Below are positions 17,719-25,364 of a DNA stretch of 64,000 bases, in pieces. The notes under the pieces are model-generated. The model was not told the origin of the DNA and did not search any database. It worked only from the letters and a program-made list of their open reading frames with translations. The position numbers and the translations under genes were made by a program. Positions within the stretch are counted from its first letter, which is position 1. Every line of letters starts with the position of its first letter. Source of the DNA: Fusibacter_A sp965140735 (GTDB lineage: Bacteria; Bacillota; Clostridia; Peptostreptococcales; Acidaminobacteraceae); contig OZ223306.1 of NCBI GenBank assembly GCA_965140735.1, forward strand, positions 4,092,001 through 4,156,000, in the 5' to 3' direction.

Positions 17719-18762
17719 ATGATTAAGATGTTAAGCGATGGGACATTAGACATAGACGTATTAGAAATTAAAGATGTTGTTGATATAAAAACACTCCAAA
17801 TGTTTCAAGATAATTTTGCAATTGGGATGAATATTGCAAGTGTAACGGTTGATAGAGATGGGACACCTGTTACAAATGAAAGTTCATATACAAAATTCTG
17901 TATGGATTTTACGCATTCCACTAAAGTAGGCGATGACAGATGCGCTGAATCGCATCGTAAAGCGGGTGAGATTGCAGCACAAACTGGGAAACCTTATGTG
18001 TTCACATGTCATGCTGGTCTTATTGATTTTGCGGCACCAATTATAGTCGAAGGTCATTTACTTGGAACGATTCTTGGAGGACAAGTTTTAACTTCGGATC
18101 CTGGTGAAGAAAAATTTAGAAAAACAGCAATTGAAATAGGGGTTGATCCACAAGGTTATGTCGATGCATCCAAAGAGGTATATAAGACAGAAGAAAAGAA
18201 TGTAACCGCAGCAGCAGAGGTACTTTATATTGTTACAAATGCACTTTCAAAAACGGGCTATGAACAATTAAGACTTAGTCAGATGTCAAAGGAGTTATCC
18301 GAAAATGTAACTCAAATAGCGGCAACTATGGAAGAGTTAACGGCTTCTTCAGTAGAAGTGACTGCGAATCAACATTCTCTAAGCGAAGAAATTCTCAATG
18401 TTAAAAAAGTATCCAATGAAATCAATTCAATATTAGATTCTATCAAGAGCATTGCTGATGAGACAAAAATGCTAGGTCTAAATGCTGCTATTGAAGCAGC
18501 TAGAGTAGGAGAAGCAGGTAGAGGATTTGGTGTGGTTGCAACTGAGATTAGAACTTTATCGATGAATTCAAAGGATACAGCTATTAAGATTGAAGAACTG
18601 ACAAAGAGTATAGAAGTGTCTGTTGATAGTACAATTAAAACTTCAAATGCAACACTTATTACGACAGAACAGCAGACTGCAGCAATAGAAGAAGCCACTG
18701 CCAGCATTATGGAAATGACAGTTCTTGCTGACAACTTAAATTCAATGACCAATACAAAATAG
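17719..18762 (+). CDS. Soluble chemoreceptor with PocR sensory domain
   Basis: This 347-residue protein has no membrane segment. Residues 15-170 form a PocR-type ligand domain with the cysteine and histidine pattern CMDFTH...DRCAESHRKAG...YVFTCHAGLIDFAAPI. The C-terminus (about 185-347) is a shortened methyl-accepting chemotaxis signalling hairpin with the conserved tip GLNAAIEAARVGEAGRGFGVVATEIR. PocR domains are linked to sensing of small carbon compounds in proteins such as the propanediol regulator. AGGAGG lies 7 bases before the chosen ATG. A terminator follows directly. Confidence 0.88.
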   Translation: MIKMLSDGTLDIDVLEIKDVVDIKTLQMFQDNFAIGMNIASVTVDRDGTPVTNESSYTKFCMDFTHSTKVGDDRCAESHRKAGEIAAQTGKPYVFTCHAGLIDFAAPIIVEGHLLGTILGGQVLTSDPGEEKFRKTAIEIGVDPQGYVDASKEVYKTEEKNVTAAAEVLYIVTNALSKTGYEQLRLSQMSKELSENVTQIAATMEELTASSVEVTANQHSLSEEILNVKKVSNEINSILDSIKSIADETKMLGLNAAIEAARVGEAGRGFGVVATEIRTLSMNSKDTAIKIEELTKSIEVSVDSTIKTSNATLITTEQQTAAIEEATASIMEMTVLADNLNSMTNTK

Positions 18763-18775
18763 CTTAACGAAATGT

Positions 18776-18819
18776 AGCACAATTATCATTTGGAATTAAT
18801 GATGATTGTGCTCTTTTTT
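18776..18819 (+). terminator. Rho-independent terminator after the chemosensory operon
   Basis: AGCACAATTATCAT and ATGATGATTGTGCT pair with one G-U pair and are followed by a T run. Confidence 0.88.
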
Positions 18820-18888
18820 ACAAAGCGGATACATAGCTTATATTATCTTTAAATTTTATGTTGAACATGGTTAATGGAAATAAATACA

Positions 18889-18988
18889 AGTGTGTAATAA
18901 CACACTAAAAAGACACGAAGTTACACAGAAAGTTAAATTACACACAAAATCGATTTTATTTACACACAAACAGCGGTGTTTTTACACA
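18889..18988 (+). promoter_or_regulatory. TTACACA repeat array, candidate activator-binding sites
   Basis: A perfect palindrome AGTGTGT-AATA-ACACACT spans 18889-18906. Four direct TTACACA copies follow at 18921, 18938, 18960 and 18982, the last three 22 bases apart or two helical turns. The array lies about 135-235 bases upstream of the predicted sigma-54 transcription start, a typical place for enhancer-binding protein sites. The protein is not identified in this window; LevR-type activators usually control PTS operons of this kind. Confidence 0.55.
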
Positions 18989-19095
18989 GTAAATATGAGA
19001 TTTTTGTGCGTTTTTTTATGTATTCAAAAAAATATGGACTGTAAAATCAACTTATGAGAAGCTTTTTAAAATAAAAAATTAACATCGATTTAACT

Positions 19096-19112
19096 TTGGC
19101 ATGATATATGCG
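19096..19112 (+). promoter_or_regulatory. Sigma-54-type promoter of the PTS/nag operon
   Basis: TTGGCAT and ATGCG keep the essential GG at 19098 and GC at 19110, exactly 12 bases apart. Two positions differ from the consensus. Transcription would start near 19122, so a GTG at 19121 cannot start the HPr gene. It fits the array upstream. Confidence 0.7.
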
Positions 19113-19141
19113 TTAATATAGTGTGTAAAGGAGGTGTTAGT

Positions 19142-19399
19142 GTGAAAGAATTTACAGTAACCGTAAAGAGTGAAACAGGACTTCATGCAAGACCAGCGAG
19201 TCAATTAGTAAGTGAAGCGTCTAAATTTCAGAGTGAGATTAAACTGAATAAGGGTGATGTGTCTGTTAATAGCAAAAGTATCATGGGCGTTCTAGGACTT
19301 GGTGCTACAACTGGAGATGTATTGCGTATTACTGCTGAAGGCGTTGATGAAAATGAAGCGGCTAAAGCAATAGAAGCTTTATTTGAAGCTGGTTTGTAG
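19142..19399 (+). CDS. ptsH: Phosphocarrier protein HPr
   Basis: This 85-residue protein carries phosphate from Enzyme I to PTS EIIA domains. The active His15 lies in TGLHARPAS, and the regulatory Ser46 in NSKSIMGVLGL, so it could also be phosphorylated by HPr kinase. The length is standard. I chose the GTG behind AAAGGAGG because the earlier GTG at 19121 is at or before the predicted transcription start. It heads the amino-sugar operon, which holds a second HPr-like gene and Enzyme I at the other end. Confidence 0.95.
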   Translation: MKEFTVTVKSETGLHARPASQLVSEASKFQSEIKLNKGDVSVNSKSIMGVLGLGATTGDVLRITAEGVDENEAAKAIEALFEAGL

Positions 19400-19409
19400 A
19401 TTGCTTCAA

Positions 19410-19532
19410 ATGACAGAACCTTTGGATTCAATCACTAAAATGGTATTAGTCATGCATGTTGAAGATCAGTTGATGAATGCAGAAACTTTTAAAATTATGG
19501 CCAAAGAGTATTTAGAACTCTATCAAAAATGA
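19410..19532 (+). pseudogene. Relic of a lactose/cellobiose-type PTS EIIA
   Basis: The 40 codons correspond to the last helix of EIIA of the lactose/cellobiose family: MVLVMHVEDQLMNAETFKIM matches the conserved VHAQDHLM region with the first histidine kept. The first 60 or so residues of an EIIA domain are missing and there is no ribosome site. The frame ends in TGA where EIIA proteins normally end. It most likely remains from deletion of a full EIIA gene between HPr and EIIB. Confidence 0.6.
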
Positions 19533-19592
19533 CATGAACTTGAGAAGATCGTCAGTACACTTGTTGAGTAGTTTTAAAAAGAGAGGCACACA

Positions 19593-19937
19593 ATGAGAAA
19601 AATATATCTATTTTGTAGTTCAGGCATGTCAACCACTATACTTGCTAGTAAAATACAAGAAGTTGCAAATGCTCAGAATTTAGAAATAGAGGTTAGTGCA
19701 TTTTCTTTGACTGAAATGGATGAAATTTATAATCATGAAGTGCCAGATTGTATTTTAATAGGGCCACAAGTTAGATTTATCTACGAAGAAACAAAGAATA
19801 GGTACAATCCTTTAAAAACACCAGTTGGACTAATCGACGCTAAGGACTATGGTATGATCAACGGAAAAAAGATTCTGAAACAAGCTTTAGAACTTATTGA
19901 GCAAGGTGTTGATTTGGATTCTATAGCAAGAAGTTAA
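19593..19937 (+). CDS. PTS EIIB, lactose/cellobiose family
   Basis: This 114-residue protein has the EIIB fold of the lactose/cellobiose family, with the phosphocysteine loop FCSSGMSTTILASKI at residues 7-21. EIIB passes phosphate from EIIA to the sugar bound in EIIC. No EIIC is encoded in this window and the EIIA next door is a fragment, so either partners are encoded elsewhere or EIIB now has another role. AAAGAGAGG precedes the start. Confidence 0.9.
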   Translation: MRKIYLFCSSGMSTTILASKIQEVANAQNLEIEVSAFSLTEMDEIYNHEVPDCILIGPQVRFIYEETKNRYNPLKTPVGLIDAKDYGMINGKKILKQALELIEQGVDLDSIARS

Positions 19938-19987
19938 CCTTTTGAAGGGTAGCGGCATTTATTTAATGAATACCCTTCAAAAAGGTT
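19936..19987 (+). terminator. Large hairpin between EIIB and nagA, possible partial terminator
   Basis: AACCTTTTGAAGGGTA and TACCCTTCAAAAAGGTT pair over 16 bases with one bulge and a 19-base loop. A mixed TTTATTTTAG tail follows. It could reduce read-through from the PTS genes into nagA or protect the mRNA. Confidence 0.55.
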
Positions 19988-20088
19988 TATTTTAGTTTCT
20001 GAAAGGGTTACTATTAAATTAGAAGAATAGATGGTTATGGTATGAAATTTAAAAATCGGCTTTTAAATTGGTGAAAGAGGTGACATTT

Positions 20089-21246
20089 ATGAAAGCTATT
20101 GTTAACGCCAAATTGCTTTTAAGTGAACGCATAATTGAAAATGGCTATATTTTATTTGATCAAAAAATACGAGCTAATGGTTGTATGAGTGATTTTGAAA
20201 ATGCATTAATGCAGTTGAAATTAACACGCAAAGATGTCGAAATTACAGAGGGTGCAGGTCAACTTGTCAGTCCTGGGTTTATGGATATACACATGCATGG
20301 TGCTGGTGGCAGTGATACCATGGATGGGACTCAAGAAGCACTAGAAACCATTTCAAATACAGTGTTTAAAAGCGGTGTAACGCGATTTTTGGCAACGACA
20401 ATGACTATGCCAAGTGACCAGATCAAAACCGCACTAGAGGCTGTAAAATCTAGAATCAAAAGTCAGGTGCACCAGAAGACAGCTAGAATTCTAGGCGTTC
20501 ATCTTGAAGGTCCTTTCATCAATGTAGCTAAAAAAGGTGCTCAAAATGGTGAGTATGTTATACCACCTGATTTTGAAATGGTTAAGCCATATTTGGATTT
20601 CATCAAAATCATTACAATTGCACCCGAAAATGATGCACACTTTCAATTTATTGAGAAAATGAAAGCATATCCAGAGGTTAAACTAAGCATTGGTCATACC
20701 AATAGTAATTTCGAAACAGCGATGTCCGCTTTTGAAAATGGGGTTACGCATATCACACACTGCTTCAATGCTATGCCACCACTTCATCATAGAGAACCTG
20801 GTGTAATTGGTGCTATGCTGAGTGAGCCTTTTACGGCAGAGCTTATTGCAGATGAAATTCATGTGCACAAGGGTTTGTTTAAAGGGTTAAGTAAATGTGT
20901 AGACAAGGATAAACTCGTGTTGATTACGGATAGTATGAGAGCCGGTGGTCTTGAAGAGGGGAATTACGATCTTGGTGGCCAAAATGTCATCGTAAAAGAT
21001 GGTGCTTGTCGCTTAGAAGATGGCACACTAGCAGGGAGTGTGCTGACGATGAATATGGCTGTCCGTAACTTTTCAAGGAATACGGATTTACCTTTGAATG
21101 AAGTGATCAATTTAGTTTCCTTAAATCCTGCAAAAGTCATTGGCGTGGATGCTGATTATGGAAGTTTGGATATTGGAAAGGTAGCGGATATCAATATATT
21201 TGATGCAAATTTTAATATCATTAGAACTTTTGTTGATGGTATCTAA
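20089..21246 (+). CDS. nagA: N-acetylglucosamine-6-phosphate deacetylase
   Basis: This 385-residue amidohydrolase removes the acetyl group from N-acetylglucosamine-6-phosphate. Metal and substrate motifs are DIHMHGAGG near residue 67, GVHLEGPFIN near residue 140, the SIGHT histidine, THCFNAMPPLHHREPG near residue 223, and ITDSMRAGG. The ATG behind AAAGAGGTG was chosen. NagB, the next enzyme, lies 80 bases downstream. Together they turn N-acetylglucosamine-6-phosphate into fructose-6-phosphate, ammonia and acetate. Confidence 0.96.
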   Translation: MKAIVNAKLLLSERIIENGYILFDQKIRANGCMSDFENALMQLKLTRKDVEITEGAGQLVSPGFMDIHMHGAGGSDTMDGTQEALETISNTVFKSGVTRFLATTMTMPSDQIKTALEAVKSRIKSQVHQKTARILGVHLEGPFINVAKKGAQNGEYVIPPDFEMVKPYLDFIKIITIAPENDAHFQFIEKMKAYPEVKLSIGHTNSNFETAMSAFENGVTHITHCFNAMPPLHHREPGVIGAMLSEPFTAELIADEIHVHKGLFKGLSKCVDKDKLVLITDSMRAGGLEEGNYDLGGQNVIVKDGACRLEDGTLAGSVLTMNMAVRNFSRNTDLPLNEVINLVSLNPAKVIGVDADYGSLDIGKVADINIFDANFNIIRTFVDGI

Positions 21247-21326
21247 TATCAAGTGGAATAGATCAAAAGATCATGAATCGTATCTAAAAGAGACTGATTA
21301 TAAATTGAATCTATAGGAGGATGCAC

Positions 21327-22052
21327 ATGGAGATTATAAAAGTCAAGAGTTACAGAGAATTGAGTTTTAAGGCAGCTCAATTCGTAGCAAGCCAAGTGAT
21401 TTTAAAGCCAGAGAGCATTTTAGGATTGGCCACAGGATCGACCCCAGAAGGCATGTATTCAGAAATCATTAAAATGTATCAAAATGGTATTGTTGATTTT
21501 GAAAAAGTAACCAGTTTTAACTTGGATGAGTACATTGGACTTGGTAAAGAAAGCGATCAAAGCTACGTGTATTACATGCAAGAACACCTTTTTAACCACA
21601 TTAACATTTCGCTTAGCAATATCAATATGCCAAACGGGCTCGCTAAGGATATCGACAAAGAGTGTTTGGAGTATGAGGCACGCATTGCAAAATCTGGTGG
21701 TCTTGATCTTCAAATTTTAGGTATTGGTCGAAATGGACATATTGGCTTTAACGAACCCGATCTCAAGTTCGAAGCAAGAACCCACGTGGTGATGTTAGAT
21801 GAGCAGACAATCGAAGATAATTCTAGATTTTTTGATTCTATTGAAGAAGTCCCTAAGAAAGCCATTAGTATGGGGGTTAAAACGATCATGCATGCTAAAA
21901 AAATTGTTTTGCTCGCTTCTGGAGCTGAAAAAGCAGAGGCTGTATACAAGATGATTTATGGAAAAATTATTCCTGAGTTGCCTGCATCCGTTTTACAATT
22001 GCATCCAAATGTAACGGTTATTTGTGATGAAGCAGCAGCAAGACTTTTATAG
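21327..22052 (+). CDS. nagB: Glucosamine-6-phosphate deaminase
   Basis: This 241-residue enzyme converts glucosamine-6-phosphate to fructose-6-phosphate and ammonia. The motifs are GLATGSTPEGMY, SFNLDEYIGL, and ILGIGRNGHIGFNEP. The ATG at 21321 abuts the AGGAGG site, so the ATG six bases later, at proper spacing, is the likely start. The length suits the short, non-allosteric form found in Firmicutes. It lies between nagA and a second HPr-like gene. Confidence 0.96.
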   Translation: MEIIKVKSYRELSFKAAQFVASQVILKPESILGLATGSTPEGMYSEIIKMYQNGIVDFEKVTSFNLDEYIGLGKESDQSYVYYMQEHLFNHINISLSNINMPNGLAKDIDKECLEYEARIAKSGGLDLQILGIGRNGHIGFNEPDLKFEARTHVVMLDEQTIEDNSRFFDSIEEVPKKAISMGVKTIMHAKKIVLLASGAEKAEAVYKMIYGKIIPELPASVLQLHPNVTVICDEAAARLL

Positions 22053-22065
22053 GAAAGAGTCGCTT

Positions 22066-22314
22066 ATGAAGTTTGTAATTAGTGATGCTTATGGTATTCA
22101 CACCAGAGTTGCGATGGAGATTGTCAAACTTGTAGATCGTTATTCTGTGACTTTAAACTTTGTTGTAAATGGCAAAAGAGCATCTGGGAGTAGTATTCTC
22201 GGTTTAATGCAATTGGGAGCGAGAAAGGGTGATGTCGTCAGTCTCGAGTATCTTGTGCCCATTGTAAATCAAGTCGAATTTGAAGTGTTATTAAGAAAAA
22301 TAATAGAAGGATAG
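22066..22314 (+). CDS. Second HPr-like phosphocarrier
   Basis: This 82-residue protein is a diverged HPr. It keeps the active histidine (His12 in YGIHTRVA, where the usual proline is valine) and a serine at the regulatory position (Ser43 in GSSILGL), with the standard 31-residue separation. The rest differs strongly from the HPr at 19142. It may act only with Enzyme I of this operon, or it may be a regulator like Crh or NPr. Its stop abuts the ptsI region. GGAAAGAG precedes the start. Confidence 0.85.
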   Translation: MKFVISDAYGIHTRVAMEIVKLVDRYSVTLNFVVNGKRASGSSILGLMQLGARKGDVVSLEYLVPIVNQVEFEVLLRKIIEG

Positions 22315-22323
22315 GTGTTTATT

Positions 22324-24021
22324 ATGAGAGGAATTGGCGCATCAGATGGTTACGGAATCGGTAAAGTGGTTATTAAGAAAGAATTGAGTATCCCTAAAAA
22401 AGCGTATATTGAAGATGTAAGTGCAGAAATTCTTAAATTAGAAAATGCATTTAAAGCGGCAGAACAAGATCTTGAAAATGAGTATGAACAAAAGGTAGAA
22501 ACACTTGGAAAAGAGCATGGCGAAATTTTTAAAGCACATATTGCAATGCTTCAAGATCCAGAACTTAAAAAGACCATTTGTGATCTTATTGAAAAAGAAA
22601 AAGTGACTGCAACTTATTCAACACAAGCGGCAATTGATCAATTTGTTGCTGTGTTCCAAAGTATGGACAACGAATACTTCAGAGAACGTGCGCTGGACAT
22701 TAAAGACATCGGTGTTCGCATTCTAAAAAAACTTTTAAATATTTCTGATTCTGGATTTGTTGGTGAAAATCTTGTTATTGTTGCAAAAGATTTGACGCCT
22801 TCTGATACGGCTAAAATTGATAAGAAACAAGTAGAAGGTTTTATAACGGCTATTGGTGGTAGTACATCACACAGCGCTATTATAGCAAGAACACTTGGTA
22901 TTCCGGCAATTATGGGGGTTAATGGTATCGAAGAAGCTGTAAAAGATGGCGATATTATCATAGTAGATGGTTTCACAGGTGAAGTTTTTATTAATCCAAA
23001 TAAAGAAACTTTACATGAATACGAACTTAAAAAAGTGGAATATGAAGCAAAGAAGAAGGAACTTTTAATCTTCAAAGATGAGCCATCCGTTACAAAAGAT
23101 GGTCATCATATTGAAATTGGGGCTAATATTGCATCACCAGATGATGTGGAACCAGCACTTGAAAATGGTGCTGAAGGTGTAGGTCTTTTTAGAAGTGAAT
23201 TTATCTTTATGAATCGTACAGAAGCACCTAATGAAGCAGAACAGTACATTGCATACAAGGCAGTTCTAGAAGGCATGGGGAAAAGACCTGTGGTGATTAG
23301 GACTCTAGATGCTGGTGGGGATAAAAAAATACCTTATCTCAATATTCCAGAAGAAATGAATCCTTTCCTTGGGTACAGAGCGATTCGTTACTGTCTTGTG
23401 GAGACAGATTTATTCAAAGTACAATTGAGAGCGCTTATGCGTGCAAGTGTATTTGGCAATCTTAAAATAATGTTCCCTATGATTTCATCTGTGGAAGAAA
23501 TCAGAAATGCTAAAAAGATTTTGGATGAAGTAAAAGCAGAACTTGATGCAGACGGGATTGCATATGATGCTAATGTTGAAGTGGGAATTATGATCGAAAT
23601 ACCTGCAGCAGCTGTTATTTCAGATGTACTCGCTAAAGAAGTTGATTTCTTCAGTATCGGTACGAATGATTTAATTCAATACACCACAGCAGTGGATCGT
23701 ATGAATGAAAATATAAAGGCGCTTTACACACCTTACCATCCAGCAGTACTTCGCCTTGTCCACACGACAATTAAAAATGGTAATGAAGGTGGCATATGGG
23801 TTGGCATGTGCGGTTCTGTAGCTGGAAATCCGCTTATTTTTCCTGTTCTTATTGCAATGGGATTACATGAGTTCAGTATGAGTCCAGGTCAAATTTTAAA
23901 ATCTAGAAAAATAGCAAGTCTCTATACACTTGAATATTTAAACGAAGTTTTAGAACATGTATTGACTCTTGGGACATCTGAGGAAGTGGAAGCTTATTTA
24001 AGAGCAACTTTCACGCACTAA
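22324..24021 (+). CDS. ptsI: PTS Enzyme I (phosphoenolpyruvate-protein phosphotransferase)
   Basis: This 565-residue cytosolic enzyme transfers phosphate from phosphoenolpyruvate to HPr. The phosphohistidine loop GGSTSHSAIIARTLGIP lies near residue 183. The C-terminal PEP domain has GLFRSEFIFMNR, IRTLDAGGDKKIPY, MFPMISS, and GTNDLIQYTTAVDR, plus the catalytic cysteine in GMCGSVAGN. The length is normal. I chose the ATG because the GTG nine bases earlier lies too close to the ribosome site. It is the last intact gene of the operon. Confidence 0.96.
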   Translation: MRGIGASDGYGIGKVVIKKELSIPKKAYIEDVSAEILKLENAFKAAEQDLENEYEQKVETLGKEHGEIFKAHIAMLQDPELKKTICDLIEKEKVTATYSTQAAIDQFVAVFQSMDNEYFRERALDIKDIGVRILKKLLNISDSGFVGENLVIVAKDLTPSDTAKIDKKQVEGFITAIGGSTSHSAIIARTLGIPAIMGVNGIEEAVKDGDIIIVDGFTGEVFINPNKETLHEYELKKVEYEAKKKELLIFKDEPSVTKDGHHIEIGANIASPDDVEPALENGAEGVGLFRSEFIFMNRTEAPNEAEQYIAYKAVLEGMGKRPVVIRTLDAGGDKKIPYLNIPEEMNPFLGYRAIRYCLVETDLFKVQLRALMRASVFGNLKIMFPMISSVEEIRNAKKILDEVKAELDADGIAYDANVEVGIMIEIPAAAVISDVLAKEVDFFSIGTNDLIQYTTAVDRMNENIKALYTPYHPAVLRLVHTTIKNGNEGGIWVGMCGSVAGNPLIFPVLIAMGLHEFSMSPGQILKSRKIASLYTLEYLNEVLEHVLTLGTSEEVEAYLRATFTH

Positions 24022-24096
24022 ACATCTTTAGATGGTATTCACCATGGGGTTATGTTATACTGATGTCGAAAATATGACGATTCAAGGAGCAACTTG

Positions 24097-24251
24097 GTGA
24101 ACGAAAATAGAAAATATTATATCTTTTACTTTATTCTCTTCTTTGCATGGTCATCTGTGTACACTTAGTGATAGCACAGAGCGTGGCGATCATACCATTA
24201 CTACTGATCATTGTATTTCGCAAGATGCTTTCAGTGGCGATACAAGAATGA
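24097..24251 (+). pseudogene. Frameshifted relic of a small membrane protein
   Basis: AAGGAG lies 7 bases before a GTG that encodes NENRKYYIFYFILFFAWSSVY before a stop. The shifted frame continues with HLVIAQSVAIIPLLLIIVF and a short basic tail. Read together they make a protein of about 50 residues with two membrane segments, broken by one frameshift near 24150-24168. I do not recognise the family. Sequencing error could give the same picture. Confidence 0.4.
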
Positions 24252-24259
24252 AAAAATAA

Positions 24260-24306
24260 AAAATGCGAGCTATAATAACTAAATTATTATTACGGCTCGC
24301 ATTTAT
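24260..24306. terminator. Bidirectional terminator between ptsI and the LysR gene
   Basis: AATGCGAGC and GCTCGCATT form the outer stem and TAATAA with TTATTA the inner one. A-rich and T-rich flanks allow termination in both directions. Confidence 0.8.
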
Positions 24307-24354
24307 TCTAAACAGTTCACAGCTTGCTCTTTTTATATTTTCAATAAAATAGTC

Positions 24355-25239
24355 TCAATAATAAGAAAGTAAAAGTTGTTTAAAGTCTTCAGCAGCATGG
24401 GAGAGTGTGCGCCTTTTATTGATGAGAAGGTGGATACTGCGTTCGATGTGAATGCCTTTGATTTCAAAGGCTCTAATGGGAAGGTATTTGCTGTAAACCT
24501 CGAAAACGGTTTGAGATACATATGAGAAGCCAATCCCTCTTGAAACTAAAGATAAGATGAGGCTTAGATCATCTGCTTCTACAACGGCTTCTAATAGTGA
24601 AATATCATATCCTTGTTCAACTAAATGCCTTTGAAAATCTATTCGTGATCCGGATTGTTCAGACCGAGAAATTAAATTAAACGGTAATAATTCAGAGTAA
24701 GACATTACATCTTTGATGTTGGCATTTTTTGAACATATAAAAATCAAATCATCTTGAAAAAGTGGTAAACAGACAAAGCGATCATTTTCAACTTTCATAC
24801 CGACGATGCCTAAATCTGCAGTCAATGAACAGACATCTTCAATGATGGCATTTGAGCTCTTTTCTTCCACAACAAAACTAACTTCAGGGTGTATCGCTTG
24901 AAAGTCACTAATGGCTCTTGGAAGTAAAATAATATTAGGTGTTGAGCTGGTGGAAATATGTAATGATCCTGTTATTTTAATATCCGAAGCGGTCAGTTGG
25001 TGTAAAGCCTTATTTTTCATATTGATCATATCAAGCGCATAATTTAAAAATTCTGTTCCCTGTGGTGTCAAATTGACTTCCTTTGAGGTTCTATCAAAAA
25101 GGGACGAATTTAATTCTTTTTCAAGATTTGAAATATGCAAACTAACAGTGGGTTGTGATAGATAAAGTGCTTTGGCTGCCTTTGAAAAGTTTTTATATTT
25201 AGCAACATTTATAAAAGCTTCTAATTGCCTAAAATCCAT
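24355..25239 (-). CDS. LysR-family transcriptional regulator
   Basis: This 294-residue regulator has the LysR N-terminal helix-turn-helix (FRQLEAFINVAKYKNFSKAA and LSQPTVSLHISNLEKEL, residues 3-45). A periplasmic-binding-like effector domain follows. The start is the ATG behind GAGGTG. It diverges from the hybrid kinase gene at 25365. The profile is similar to the CysL/CbbR-like group, and cysteine or sulfur control is conceivable because cysK lies 2.3 kb away, but that is speculative. Confidence 0.9.
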   Translation of the reverse strand: MDFRQLEAFINVAKYKNFSKAAKALYLSQPTVSLHISNLEKELNSSLFDRTSKEVNLTPQGTEFLNYALDMINMKNKALHQLTASDIKITGSLHISTSSTPNIILLPRAISDFQAIHPEVSFVVEEKSSNAIIEDVCSLTADLGIVGMKVENDRFVCLPLFQDDLIFICSKNANIKDVMSYSELLPFNLISRSEQSGSRIDFQRHLVEQGYDISLLEAVVEADDLSLILSLVSRGIGFSYVSQTVFEVYSKYLPIRAFEIKGIHIERSIHLLINKRRTLSHAAEDFKQLLLSYY

Positions 25240-25364
25240 TGAAATCACCTCTTTAAAATATTTTACCATACATATTATTTTTTAGATAGCTGTCGATTGA
25301 GTCTATGAAAAAGGACTTTCCAGCAAATCGGTTAAAGCGTATAATTTACTAAAGGGGTGATCCA

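Noticed and set aside
19530..19571. Second selenocysteine UGA in the EIIA fragment
   Set aside because: EIIA proteins normally end at this point, no SECIS-like hairpin follows, and the fragment lacks a ribosome site.
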